A stretch of DNA of 64,000 bases, taken from CAZSSM01 sp964609385. GTDB taxonomy: Bacteria > Planctomycetota > Planctomycetia > Isosphaerales > Isosphaeraceae. Positions within the stretch are counted from its first letter, which is position 1. Every line of letters begins with the position of its first letter. The position numbers and the translations under genes were made by a program. The stretch lies in NCBI GenBank assembly GCA_964609385.1, contig CAZSSM010000015.1, positions 1 through 64,000 on the forward strand. The letters are read 5' to 3'. Below are positions 16,617-25,640 of the stretch, in pieces. The notes under the pieces were generated by a model that was given only the letters and a program-made list of their open reading frames with translations, was not told where the DNA came from and did not search any database.

Positions 16617-17270
16617 ATGACCGCACCCGACCCGGATCCGCAACCCGCCACGACTGGTGAGCCGTCCGAGCATCCGGAGACGCCTGAAAAGGCGTCGCGG
16701 ATCCTCGAGGCGGCCCGGTCCTGCTTCTCGCAATACGGGTTCCGGCGGACCACCATGGACGATATCGCCCGCGCCGCCGACGTCTCGCGACCGGCCCTCT
16801 ATCAGCATTTCCGCAACAAGGAGGCGATCTTCGCCCAGCTCTCGCGACGCCTCTTCCACGAGGCGATCGCCCGCGCCGAGACCGCCTTCGCCCCCGACCC
16901 GGATCGGCCCGACCGCGACATCGAGGCCCGCTTGCTCGACGGCTTCGAGGCCTGGTCGGTCCAGTTCGTCGCCATGCTTCACCAGATGCCCCACGCCCAC
17001 GAGCTGATCGACGCCAGTTGTCGGCTCGCCGGTGAAGTCGTCGCCGAATCCGAGGAGCGGATCGAAGCGCTCGTTCACGACGTCCTCAACCAAGCCGTCC
17101 GCCAACGCCAGATCGACCTCAAAGCCCTCGGACTCAATGCCCGATCGGCCGCACACTGGCTCTATCTGACCGTCAAGGGCCTCAAGCAACCCGGCCTCGA
17201 CGTCGAAGATTATCGCCAACACCTCAAAACCTTGATCCAAATCTTCGTGACATCCGTGAAACGCTCTTAA
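16617..17270 (+). CDS. TetR/AcrR-family transcriptional regulator
   Basis: From the ATG at 16617 the protein has 217 residues. The N-terminal 25 residues are Pro/Glu-rich, then comes the TetR helix-turn-helix: ASRILEAARSCFSQYGFRRT, MDDIARAADVSRPALYQHFR and the NKEAIF helix. Residues from about 75 on are the ligand-binding/dimerisation helices. It follows the SDR gene on the same strand, and an inverted repeat covers the SDR promoter, so self-contained control of the SDR is plausible. The frame is open upstream to 16314, but that overlaps the SDR gene and a terminator. Confidence 0.88.
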   Translation: MTAPDPDPQPATTGEPSEHPETPEKASRILEAARSCFSQYGFRRTTMDDIARAADVSRPALYQHFRNKEAIFAQLSRRLFHEAIARAETAFAPDPDRPDRDIEARLLDGFEAWSVQFVAMLHQMPHAHELIDASCRLAGEVVAESEERIEALVHDVLNQAVRQRQIDLKALGLNARSAAHWLYLTVKGLKQPGLDVEDYRQHLKTLIQIFVTSVKRS

Positions 17271-17453
17271 CCGAACCAGCCCATCTGATCCCCAATGCAT
17301 TGCAGACTCGGGGTCATCCCCACCTTGACGGCGTCCCCAGCCCAAACCGGACCTAACCTCCATGTGACGATCAGAGTCCCAACGTCCCCCGACTCAACCC
17401 CTCAGCGATACGCTGGAAATCGTCCACAACCACAAGAAACCGACCACAATCAA

Positions 17454-17482
17454 TTGACAAACGTTCAGTATCCGGGTAGGTT
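17454..17482 (+). promoter_or_regulatory. Promoter of the retron operon
   Basis: TTGACA (17454-17459), 17-base spacer, TAGGTT (17477-17482), about 65 bases before the TTG start of the first retron gene. The -10 box resembles the TAGGAT box of the glycosyltransferase promoter. Confidence 0.5.
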
Positions 17483-17545
17483 CTTTCTCAGTATCGCAGA
17501 CCGGTCGTTGAGAGGGGTCCGGGCGTTTGGAACGGAGGCGTACTC

Positions 17546-20500
17546 TTGCGACGGATTCGACGGGAAGTCCTGTTGCGGCAGCGTGTCGAGGGGGGGACGA
17601 TCTGGGTCTTCGAGGTCGACCTCGTCGAACTGGGTCCGGACCGTTTCATGGTCAACATCTGGTACGGGCAGCAGGGCACCACACTCGAGGAGGGGACCCG
17701 GACGGTCCGACCGGTCACTCGGGCGCGGGCCGAGACGATCCTGAACGACCTGCTAGCCGAGAAGGCCTCGCAAGGTTACGTGCCCGAGGGCGTCGCCCCC
17801 TCCCTCCAACGGGCCCAAGCAACGACTCTCGTTTCGGGATCGTCGAGGCGGGCCCACACGAACGACGATTGGTCGCATCCTCCAGGAACGCGCGAGCGGG
17901 CGATCCTGGAACGCTTGGCACGTGCGCGATCGCCACAGTCGTCGCGAGGCGATGCGGACTGGAAAATCTCAAGGGTGGTCTGGCGGGCGGGCCTGCTCCG
18001 GTTGGTCGAGGCCGAATCGTTGATCCGCGACTTGATCGGCCTGGACAATCCGATGCTCGACTACAGCGCTGCCTGGGCCTTAGGTCGGCTCCGGCAACCC
18101 GAGTCGGCCCCAGCCCTCGCCGCGTTGGCTGCTCCCGAGGAAAGCCCGCTTGACGACCGAGACGACTCTCCGCGTCACGGATCGTCGATGCCCGCCTACG
18201 TCCGACGGATCGCCTACGCCGCATGGCTCGAATGCCTGAGCCCTGACGAACGCCAGCATGTTCGACGTCGGATGATCGACGCCCTGCCCGCAACGTTGGC
18301 TCAGGCCCTCCATGACGGCGATCACGGCGCGTTCGAGCATACCCTCGACAATCTCCTTTCGAAGGACGATCCGGCCCAGGCATCGATCCTCGAAGACCTC
18401 TATCTGATCGATGGACCCAAGATCCGACCCAGCCTCCTGAAGCATCTCGGATCGATCCCCTTAAAACCACCGCATTTTCGCCAAGTCCGGGCGATCTACA
18501 AGCAAGCGGAGATGCGGGGCGAACCCGAAGTCCTCGGCCTGCTCGCCCGCCGGTTCGATCGCGAGTTGCACAACAGCTCGGTCCCGAGCATCACTGTTCG
18601 TGGTGCTCGTGCCGATGAGTTGGACACATCTGAAGAATCCCCCATCGACCACCCCTCGACGACGAACGGTCGCCCGCAACGTGCTTATGCTCATCGCACA
18701 CGGAACCACCTCCGTCGCAGGAGCTGGCGAACCTTGAAAGCTCTCGGCGACCTCAGCCACCCCGACTATGTCCGCCTCGCCGCCGGTCACCTCGCCGCCA
18801 TCGTCGACGACGACGCCCGCTCCCCCCAGCCGATCGTCCGCTACGAGTATCAGGATATCCAACCTTCGACCGACCGAGGCCTGAGGTTTTTCGGGATCTG
18901 GATCCGTTGGCCGCGTCCGGCCCTACCTCGTTTGGAAGCGATCCCATCTCACATCGATTGCTATGGTCATCTTTGGGTATTCAATAACATCCTCTATGGG
19001 AATAGTCCGCGGTACCAACCCAATCCCAGGTCCCTCCAGTTCCAATGCGCCGGAGGATATGAACCGAGCGATCAGGCGCCGACATCTCGCGAGGAATCCT
19101 ATCCCAAACTATGGACCCGCGCCCCCGAAACGCTCTTCAACTTGCTACAAGTCAGCCGCTGCGAGGAGGTCCATCGCTTCGCCGTCAAGGTTCTCCGTGA
19201 CCGGCCCGACTACCTCCGTCGCCTCCCAACCGAGGGGCTCGTCGCGCTGCTGGACGCACCCTATGTCATCACTGCTCAGCTCGGCCTGGAGCTGGCCTTG
19301 GAACGTCACGATCCCGACGGACCCGATCCGGTCATCGTGTTGGCCCTGGCCAACAGCGTCCACATCGACGCTCGCGAACAGGCCTTTCGTTGGATCCGCG
19401 AGCATTCGTCGACCCTACTGTCACGACCCGAATTCGCTTCCGCATTGATCCTGAGCCGTCAGCCGAAGACCCGCGAGTTCGCCATTCTGACGCTCGTCGC
19501 CTTCCCATTGACGCCCGAGCAGTCGCGGGCCGTCATCGGTCGAGTGATCGCCGAGCTGTTGACGATGGGCGAGGTCGAGGCCCATCGGGTCTCCGGCTCG
19601 GCCGACGCCCTCCGCGAGATTTTCCGGAGCGAACTCCGCGAGATCGGTCCGGAGGTCATCGCGGACCTGCTCGACCATCGGTTAATCGCCCTCCAACAAC
19701 TGGCTGGCGACCTCGTGCTCGACCACCAGAGCTTGTCCGACAACCCGCCCGCAGCGATCCTGCTGGGACTTCTGGGCGCCGACGACCCGCGAGTCCGGGC
19801 CATCGGCGTCCGGATCATCGCCCGCATCAATCCGCAACGGTTAGCCGGCGAGACCGATCTGCTGGTCGCCCTGATTCGTCATCCCCTTCCCGACATCCGC
19901 GACGGGGTCCGACCGGTCGTCCGCCGACTAGTCGAATCGACTCCCGAACTCGGCGGCGACGTCACAATGGGCCTCGTGCGCGCCCTCCTGATCCCGGGGG
20001 CTCCCGAAGGCGTCCCGTCGGCCACCGCCCGGATCCTCCGCGAGGACCTTCGCCAACACCTCGACGTCATCCCCGAAGAGATCGTCTGGACGCTCCTGGC
20101 CTCGCGATCCCGACCCGCCCAGGAGATCGGCGCGCTGTTGCTCTCCAAGTATGTTGACAAACGCCTCATCGAGGTCAGCATGATCGTCCGCCTGGGCAAC
20201 CATGAGTTGGTCGACGTCCGCGAGTCGGCCCTGGCGATCTGCCGAGACCAGGCCGATCGGGTCCTCGATCAGCTCGACGACGCCCTGCCAATGCTCGACG
20301 CCCGTTGGGACGACACTCGGCGCTTCGCCCGCGAATTCTTCCAAGACCGCGTGTCCGGCCCCCTCTGGACGGTCCCACGACTGGCCGCGCTCTGCGACAG
20401 TCCGCGTCCCGATGTCCAGCGATTCGCCCAAGACATGATCCTCCGCCACTTCCGTGACGAAGATGGGCCCGAGCTGCTCGAACAGCTCGCCGAGCACCCT

Positions 20501-20842
20501 GAGGCTTCCGTTCAGCAGTTCGTCAGCCAGCTACTCGACCGTTACGCCCGCAACGACCCGGAGCGGCTCCGACGGCTCGTCCCTTACTTCCGGACCGTCC
20601 TGGCACGGGTCAACCGGGGTCGCGTGGCGCGTCGTCGGGTCCTCGACCTCCTCGAAACCGAGGCGATGACCGACCGCTCCTCGGCCGAGATCGTCGCCGA
20701 AGTGCTCACCTGGCACTCGGCCACCTCAGCCATCGGCGACAAAGCCCGCGCCCTCGAGATCCTCCTGGCAATCCAGGAACGCCACCCGCGAATCCACGTC
20801 CCTTTGGTCCGTGTCCCCGAGGAGATCCGTGGTGCGGTTTGA
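17546..20842 (+). CDS. Retron accessory protein: WGR domain plus HEAT/ARM-repeat protein
   Basis: This 1098-residue protein begins with a WGR-like domain (about 1-75: WVFEVDLVELGPDRFMVNIW, then YGQQGT). The rest is a long alpha-solenoid of HEAT/ARM repeats, for example YSAAWALGRLRQPESAPALA, SGSADALREIFRSELREIGP and QRFAQDMILRHFRDEDGPEL. The gene order ARM-type protein, WH-SWIM protein, retron RNA, RT fits the type XIII retron scheme. In such systems the accessory proteins are thought to be effector and regulator parts held in check by the RT-msDNA complex; this is family knowledge, not shown here. Start: TTG with GGAGG 7 bases upstream. The end overlaps the start of the next gene, so the two are translationally coupled. 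Confidence 0.85.
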   Translation: MRRIRREVLLRQRVEGGTIWVFEVDLVELGPDRFMVNIWYGQQGTTLEEGTRTVRPVTRARAETILNDLLAEKASQGYVPEGVAPSLQRAQATTLVSGSSRRAHTNDDWSHPPGTRERAILERLARARSPQSSRGDADWKISRVVWRAGLLRLVEAESLIRDLIGLDNPMLDYSAAWALGRLRQPESAPALAALAAPEESPLDDRDDSPRHGSSMPAYVRRIAYAAWLECLSPDERQHVRRRMIDALPATLAQALHDGDHGAFEHTLDNLLSKDDPAQASILEDLYLIDGPKIRPSLLKHLGSIPLKPPHFRQVRAIYKQAEMRGEPEVLGLLARRFDRELHNSSVPSITVRGARADELDTSEESPIDHPSTTNGRPQRAYAHRTRNHLRRRSWRTLKALGDLSHPDYVRLAAGHLAAIVDDDARSPQPIVRYEYQDIQPSTDRGLRFFGIWIRWPRPALPRLEAIPSHIDCYGHLWVFNNILYGNSPRYQPNPRSLQFQCAGGYEPSDQAPTSREESYPKLWTRAPETLFNLLQVSRCEEVHRFAVKVLRDRPDYLRRLPTEGLVALLDAPYVITAQLGLELALERHDPDGPDPVIVLALANSVHIDAREQAFRWIREHSSTLLSRPEFASALILSRQPKTREFAILTLVAFPLTPEQSRAVIGRVIAELLTMGEVEAHRVSGSADALREIFRSELREIGPEVIADLLDHRLIALQQLAGDLVLDHQSLSDNPPAAILLGLLGADDPRVRAIGVRIIARINPQRLAGETDLLVALIRHPLPDIRDGVRPVVRRLVESTPELGGDVTMGLVRALLIPGAPEGVPSATARILREDLRQHLDVIPEEIVWTLLASRSRPAQEIGALLLSKYVDKRLIEVSMIVRLGNHELVDVRESALAICRDQADRVLDQLDDALPMLDARWDDTRRFAREFFQDRVSGPLWTVPRLAALCDSPRPDVQRFAQDMILRHFRDEDGPELLEQLAEHPEASVQQFVSQLLDRYARNDPERLRRLVPYFRTVLARVNRGRVARRRVLDLLETEAMTDRSSAEIVAEVLTWHSATSAIGDKARALEILLAIQERHPRIHVPLVRVPEEIRGAV

Positions 20843-22514
20843 CTTCGCCTACCACCGCGACTCGGTCGTCCACGATCGGCCCGGGGCGACCGAACTGTCC
20901 CTGTCGCCCGATCAGCTCCGAACGCCCACCTTCTTTCGAGGTGCAGTGGCCGACCCGCTCCGGTTCCGCGAGGCGCTCGGCGCTCTGCACGATGTGGTCG
21001 TCTCCGACCTCCGCTGGCGCCCCAAGGACCGGACCGACTATCGGGCCTGGCGGGCGCGTCAGGACCAAGCCGATTGGCAACAGATCGTCGCCGATCGCCA
21101 GGCCGTCGCCCGCCGCATCGGTATCGTTATCGACGAATTGAACCAGCTCTATGATCGTCGAGATCAGCGATGGACCCACTTCTATGCGGCACGGAATCGG
21201 TACTTCCACCACCTCATGCGCCGCGATTTCTTCCTCTGGTTGATCCTCGATCCAGTCATCACCGTCCATCCGGACGAAGTCTCTTTCGAGTGTTTCAGCC
21301 GCGATGAGTCGAGCTACGGTCGACTCTCGGCACGGCTCGATGCCTTCGACGACGTCCGCGAACTCGCCTGCGGGACGACCAACGTCGACTACTCCGAAGC
21401 CCTCAACCACGCCTTCCAGAAGATCCGGACCTACAAGCAAACCACCTTCGAGATCGACCCGACCGGCTTCCAGGTTCGGACCACCGACCAACCCCTGCAC
21501 AAGGAGGTGAAGGTCGACCTGCCCGAAAGCTGGGTCCGAGGCTTCCTCCAGGTCAGCTCGGCGATGGGCCTGCCCACGGTGAGCCTCGACCTCCATCCGA
21601 TGGACCTGCACAATATCTGTCGGATCCTCCGGAGGCGCCGCGAGGTCCAAGGTCCGCGCTCGCTCCGTTTCCAATTGGAGCCGGAGCGTCCGCCCCGGAT
21701 CACCGTCGACCCTTGGGGCTTGGTCCTGGAATGCCCCCGCGCGGTCTATCACGGCCAACAGCCGAGGACGATCCGCGTCTGGGGACGTCGACGGATCTCC
21801 CTCCTGGAACGGCTGATTCCGATCGCTGATCGGGTCACCGTTCACCTGCTCGGCGACGGCATGCCATCGTTCTATCTGGTCTGGATGGGCCCGTTCACGT
21901 TCACCCTCGGCCTGTCCGGCTGGACGGCCCTGGATTGGTCGGCTTCGGGTCAGTTCGATCTGTTGGCGCCCCGGATGGAAGTCGACTCCGAGACCGGTCG
22001 TCGCGTCTTCGAGGCGCTCAAGCAGACCTGGTCTGAGACACCCGAAACCCTGGCACGCCGGCTCGACCTCGAACCGCGAGTCATCCACGGCGCCCTGACC
22101 GGCTATGCTCAGGCTGGCCGCGCCCTGTTCGATCTCAATACTGGTCGCTACCGCGCCCGCGAACTGACTCGCGAGCCGCTCGATGTCGACCAACTCCGTT
22201 TCGTCGGCCCGACCGACCGTCAGGCCCGCCGAATGATCGATTCCCATGCGATCACCCTGCGGAGCGTCGACGCCCTGAGTGACGACGGCACCCGCATTAA
22301 GGCCCGCGCTCAAAACCCGTCGACGCATCGAGGCCATGACGTGACCGTCGTGCTCGATGCCGACGAGCGGATCATCGACGCCGACTGCACCTGCGGGGCA
22401 TTCCAACGTGATCGGCTCCGCAAAGGACCGTGTCCACACATTCTGGCCACACGGATGCTCACCGCCGAACAGATGCACCCCGAGCGCGTTGGGTTTCGCC
22501 TCGTCTCGTCGTGA
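20832..22514 (+). CDS. Retron accessory protein: winged-helix and SWIM zinc finger
   Basis: The 560-residue product (GTG at 20832; GTG at 20829 also possible, GAGGAG just before both) ends with a SWIM zinc finger: C519-x-C521-x12-C534-x-H536 in DADCTCGAFQ and GPCPHILATRM. Residues about 395-455 (VFEALKQTWSETPETLARRL) look like a winged helix. The N-terminal 380 residues contain helical and beta segments with no named domain. WH-SWIM proteins are the second accessory protein of type XIII retrons. The start lies inside the end of the WGR/HEAT gene, and the retron RNA begins about 100 bases after the stop. SWIM fingers commonly bind DNA or protein partners; whether this one touches the msDNA is unknown. 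Confidence 0.87.
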   Translation: MRFDFAYHRDSVVHDRPGATELSLSPDQLRTPTFFRGAVADPLRFREALGALHDVVVSDLRWRPKDRTDYRAWRARQDQADWQQIVADRQAVARRIGIVIDELNQLYDRRDQRWTHFYAARNRYFHHLMRRDFFLWLILDPVITVHPDEVSFECFSRDESSYGRLSARLDAFDDVRELACGTTNVDYSEALNHAFQKIRTYKQTTFEIDPTGFQVRTTDQPLHKEVKVDLPESWVRGFLQVSSAMGLPTVSLDLHPMDLHNICRILRRRREVQGPRSLRFQLEPERPPRITVDPWGLVLECPRAVYHGQQPRTIRVWGRRRISLLERLIPIADRVTVHLLGDGMPSFYLVWMGPFTFTLGLSGWTALDWSASGQFDLLAPRMEVDSETGRRVFEALKQTWSETPETLARRLDLEPRVIHGALTGYAQAGRALFDLNTGRYRARELTREPLDVDQLRFVGPTDRQARRMIDSHAITLRSVDALSDDGTRIKARAQNPSTHRGHDVTVVLDADERIIDADCTCGAFQRDRLRKGPCPHILATRMLTAEQMHPERVGFRLVSS

Positions 22515-22610
22515 ACCGACCCCGATTTCCTCCCGGACCTCAATCATGATCCGGTCAGCCCCGAGGACCTAGAGTTGCCTTGTGATCCGATGACATAATC
22601 GATCCGATCG

Positions 22611-22871
22611 GTCGATCGTGAGGGGCCGGGCTCTCCGAACGGTACGCCGTGCCTTGCAACCGGGCGGCGGATCGCCGTCCATGCCCATGGGTCCTTCATG
22701 CGTCACCGGCCCGCTCTTGACTTGGCCGACGTGTGCCGGTCGTGCATGCTTGCGGTGCGAACCCCCTGGGTTCAGCATGCACGACCGGCACCGTCGGCTT
22801 GAGTTGAGCGATCCGGTCCCCTGATCCTGCGAAGGCCGTGCCCTCGGCGAGCCCGGCCCCACGCGATCGAC
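22611..22871 (+). ncRNA. Retron msr-msd RNA (template and primer for msDNA)
   Basis: The borders are set by a long inverted repeat that fits the retron a1/a2 pair: 22611-22636 with 22846-22871, 26 bases each, 23 Watson-Crick pairs plus one G-U. Inside, near the 5' end, are small msr-type hairpins: GGTAC/GTGCC (22641-22653) and an 8-bp stem GGGCGGCG/CGCCGTCC with a 3-base loop at 22662-22680. Toward the 3' end is a long msd-type hairpin: 22725-22750 with 22774-22798, about 25 bp with one bulged base, whose loop contains a second perfect stem GAACCC/GGGTTC (22759-22773). CATAAT at 22594-22599 sits where a -10 box should be for a start near 22606-22611, although the -35 is weak. The exact branching G and the msr/msd border cannot be read from sequence alone. 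It lies between the WH-SWIM gene and the RT gene. Confidence 0.82.
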
Positions 22872-22953
22872 CACGAGCAAATCAACGGCAAGTGAACCGA
22901 ACTCATCGTTGTTTGCCCATCCGCTCCCTCCTAAGGAGCGTGTCCGAGACTCG

Positions 22954-24393
22954 ATGCCCAAACTCGACAGTTGGTCCGTGCGCTATGACCGGAGCCTATC
23001 TCTCATGACCACTCGACAGGATATTTATGATCGGATCCGCCACTCTTCCCGGGATGAGGAGATCCTGGAGGAGATGATCCGGCTGGGATTCTGGCCACGC
23101 TCCTCGGGGTTGCCCGAAGATCCCGCCGACGAGATCCGCCGGATCGGCGAGCTGGAGCGCACCCTCCACGTCTTGACCGCCGAGGATAACCAGCTTCGCG
23201 ACGCCGAGAACGCCCGCCGTGCCTTGGAACAAAAGCGACGCGCCGAATCGCGACGCCAATGCCAGGAGACCAAACAGCGTAAACTCCGCGCCCGAGCCCT
23301 CCGCGCCGAAGCCTGGCAGGCCCGCAAACAGCGCGAGATCCTCCATCTCGGCGAGGGGGTCTCGGCCGGCCTCAACGACCATCAGCTCGATGCCCAGCGA
23401 CTCCAGGCCCAGGGGCTCCCGCTCATCCACGATCCGAGCCAACTGGCCGACCTGATGGGCCTTAACCTCGGGCAACTCCGCTTCCTGGCCTACGCCCGAC
23501 GCGTCTCGCGCACGACCCACTATCGGAGATATCTGCTGCCCAAGAAGACCGGCGGACATCGGCTCATCTCGGCACCCATGCCCCGACTCAAAGCAGCCCA
23601 GTCCTGGATCCTCCGCACAATCCTCGACCCGGTCCCGGCCCACGACGCCGCACACGGATTCCGATCCGGCCGATCGATTGTCTCCAACGCCGAGCCCCAC
23701 GTCGGCGCGGAGGTCGTGGTCAACCTCGACCTCAAGGACTTCTTCCCGACCATCACGTATCGGCGAATCAAGGGCGTCTTTGTCAAGCTGGGCTACGGCG
23801 AGTCGGTCGCCACCGTGCTGGCGTTGCTTTGCTCCGAGCCCGAGGTCGCCACCGTCACCTGCGACGGCACGACCTACCACGTCGCACGTAGCGAGCGGCA
23901 TCTGCCTCAGGGCGCCCCGACCAGCCCCGCCTTGACCAATATCCTCTGCCGGAACCTCGACGCGCGACTGACCCGGACCGCCGAGGCCTTGGGGTTTCGT
24001 TACACCCGGTACGCCGACGATTTGTCGTTTTCCGGCTCCGGACCCGCCGACAAGGCCGTCGGCCCCTTGCTCCGACGCGCACGCCACATCATCCAGGGCG
24101 AAGGATTCATCGTCCACCCAGACAAGACCCGAGTCCTTCGACGCGGTCGACGCCAGGAGGTCACCGGGCTGGTGGTCAACGACAGCGTCGGGATCAAGCG
24201 GGCCGACCTCCGACGCTTCCGGGCGCTGCTACATCAGATCGAACGCGATGGACCGGCCGGCAAGCACTGGAAGGGTAACCCAAATGTTCTCCAGGCCATC
24301 GACGGATTCGCCAACTTCGTCGCCATGGTCGACCCCGACCGAGGCGCCGAGCTTCGTCGACGCGCCCAGGCCATCCGTCGACGCTGGGCCTGA
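22954..24393 (+). CDS. Retron reverse transcriptase
   Basis: With the ATG at 22954 the protein has 479 residues; a second ATG at 23005, with GGAG 10 bases upstream, is an alternative. The RT fingers-palm domain lies at about 190-430: RRYLLPKKTGGHRLISAPMP, NLDLKDFFPTI (metal Asp), LPQGAPTSPALTN, and RYADDLSFSG with the YADD catalytic motif at 353-356. Retron hallmarks are present: a DAAH box at 231-234 that stands for NAxxH, and VTG at 403-405. Before the RT is a 180-residue extension with a charged coiled coil (ARRALEQKRRAESRRQCQET) typical for the longer myxobacterial-type retron RTs. The enzyme would make msDNA from the RNA encoded just upstream. Confidence 0.93.
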   Translation: MPKLDSWSVRYDRSLSLMTTRQDIYDRIRHSSRDEEILEEMIRLGFWPRSSGLPEDPADEIRRIGELERTLHVLTAEDNQLRDAENARRALEQKRRAESRRQCQETKQRKLRARALRAEAWQARKQREILHLGEGVSAGLNDHQLDAQRLQAQGLPLIHDPSQLADLMGLNLGQLRFLAYARRVSRTTHYRRYLLPKKTGGHRLISAPMPRLKAAQSWILRTILDPVPAHDAAHGFRSGRSIVSNAEPHVGAEVVVNLDLKDFFPTITYRRIKGVFVKLGYGESVATVLALLCSEPEVATVTCDGTTYHVARSERHLPQGAPTSPALTNILCRNLDARLTRTAEALGFRYTRYADDLSFSGSGPADKAVGPLLRRARHIIQGEGFIVHPDKTRVLRRGRRQEVTGLVVNDSVGIKRADLRRFRALLHQIERDGPAGKHWKGNPNVLQAIDGFANFVAMVDPDRGAELRRRAQAIRRRWA

Positions 24394-24482
24394 ACAGAAC
24401 CACCTTGAATCAACGGGCCGGGGCCGATTGGACCACCCCTAGACGAGCGAACCTCAAGCCGGGCTCCGTGTGTCAGGGCCGA

Positions 24483-24512
24483 TTGACGACCGCGTTTGCG
24501 ACCCCGTACGAT
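24483..24512 (+). promoter_or_regulatory. Promoter of the bifunctional-nuclease-domain gene
   Basis: TTGACG (24483-24488), 18-base spacer, TACGAT (24507-24512), about 125 bases before the ATG. Confidence 0.4.
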
Positions 24513-24637
24513 GGGTAACCATTGGGGTCCAGGATCTTCCGGCCTCGGACACCACGGATCGGAGCCTATGTGAAGTGAAGGCCCAGGGAGGACGGTCGAG
24601 CGATCCGGCCATCCCGACCAGCCAGGGGAATTGACGC

Positions 24638-25039
24638 ATGACGGTGCCGGTCCAGATGGAGCTCGCGCGGATCATCATCAGCGAGAACAGCGATCAGCAG
24701 ATCATCTATCTCCGCGAGGTCGAAGGGCACCGTACCTTCGCGATCGTCATCGGGATCTTCGAGGCCACCAGCATCGAGCGCCGAGTCCGCCAGTCGAAGA
24801 CGCCCCGACCGCTGACCCACGACCTGCTGGCCAACACGATCGAGGCCCTCGACGGCGAGCTGCAGGACATCGTCATCAGCGAGCTGCGTGACCACACCTA
24901 CTACGCCATGCTCCGGATCCAGCACGAGGGCGAGTTGCTCGAGGTCGACAGCCGACCCAGCGACGCCATCGCCCTGGCCGTCACCCGAGAAGTCCCCATC
25001 TACGTTGCCGAGGACGTCATTGAGGAGGCCAGTCAGTAA
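24638..25039 (+). CDS. Bifunctional nuclease (BFN, DUF151) domain protein
   Basis: The 133-residue protein is one complete BFN/DUF151 domain: LARIIISENSDQQIIYLREV, RTFAIVIGIFEATSIERRVR, RPLTHDLLANTIEALDGELQ, then YYAMLRIQHEGELLEVDSRP and the conserved SDAIALAVTREVPIYVAEDV. This small protein is widely conserved in bacteria, often as a single gene, and members have been described with nuclease activity. AGGGGAA lies before the ATG. It sits between the retron and a tRNA-Ser gene and looks like part of the core genome, so it helps mark the right border of the accessory retron block. Confidence 0.93.
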   Translation: MTVPVQMELARIIISENSDQQIIYLREVEGHRTFAIVIGIFEATSIERRVRQSKTPRPLTHDLLANTIEALDGELQDIVISELRDHTYYAMLRIQHEGELLEVDSRPSDAIALAVTREVPIYVAEDVIEEASQ

Positions 25040-25222
25040 GCCCTCCTCAATCGCCGACATCCCCCATGCGTACAATTGGATCGAACACGAACACCCAAAC
25101 ACCAGATCCCCACACTTGATCAACATGAACCAACACGTCGATCTCGAAAGCCGGACGCTCGAACGAAAGACCCCGAGCTAACCGATCGACTCCGGACACC
25201 AAATCGATCGAAGGAAACCCTC

Positions 25223-25309
25223 GGAGGGGTGGCAGAGTGGTCGATTGCGACGGTCTTGAAAACCGTTGACGGGGAGACTCGTCCGTGGGTTCGAATCCCA
25301 CCCCCTCCG
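25223..25309 (+). tRNA. tRNA-Ser (anticodon UGA)
   Basis: An 87-base tRNA with a 7-bp acceptor stem (GGAGGGG/CCCCTCC), anticodon stem ACGGT/ACCGT with loop CTTGAAA (anticodon TGA at 25257-25259), a long class II variable arm, and T arm GTGGG-TTCGAAT-CCCAC. Discriminator base is G at 25309; CCA is not encoded. The long variable arm and the anticodon both say serine. Confidence 0.97.
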
Positions 25310-25430
25310 CTCTCTCGGTCCGTCCTGAAGCCACGTGGTGCGGCTCACTCCGCCAAGTAGCCACGACTTCGGTCAGATCATCGTCGGTCGAAGATCGTCT
25401 TTCCTCCGACTCTTCATCAGGACGATGCGA

Positions 25431-25637
25431 CTCCATACGGAGGTCAGCCACGAGTTTCTTGAGCTTTGTGTTTGCCTCTCCGAGTTGTCATAGCCGTCTC
25501 AGCTCGTCATTGCCCATCTGTCCGTCCTTCTGTTTCCAACGGACGAAGGTGGTCTGGATGATGTCGAGTTATCGGCAGATCTCCTCGATCGGGTGACCAG
25601 CTTCGGCTTGCCTGAGAGCGAAGGCGACCTGCTCTTC
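25431..25637 (-). pseudogene. IS3-family transposase OrfA relic
   Basis: Read on the minus strand, the sequence gives EEQVAFALRQAEAGHPIEEI-CR-stop-LDIIQTTFVRWKQKDGQ, then DELRRL-stop-QLGEANTKLKKLVADLR. This is the helix-turn-helix and leucine-zipper part of an IS3-type OrfA. It carries two in-frame stops (TAA for a Lys, TGA for an Arg codon), and no OrfB follows, so it is a dead remnant. It begins about 120 bases after tRNA-Ser. Confidence 0.75.
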
Positions 25638-25640
25638 TAT

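Noticed and set aside
20706..22547. 613-residue minus-strand frame opposite the WH-SWIM gene
   Set aside because: High GC leaves antisense frames open; it matches no family and its coding strand partner has a SWIM motif.
22725..22798. The long hairpin as a simple terminator after the WH-SWIM gene
   Set aside because: No T-run follows, it lies 200 bases after the stop, and it is framed by a 26-base a1/a2-type repeat, which fits an msd better.
17546..25222. CRISPR array or tandem direct repeats
   Set aside because: Looked for evenly spaced direct repeats in the accessory stretches; none were seen anywhere in the window.
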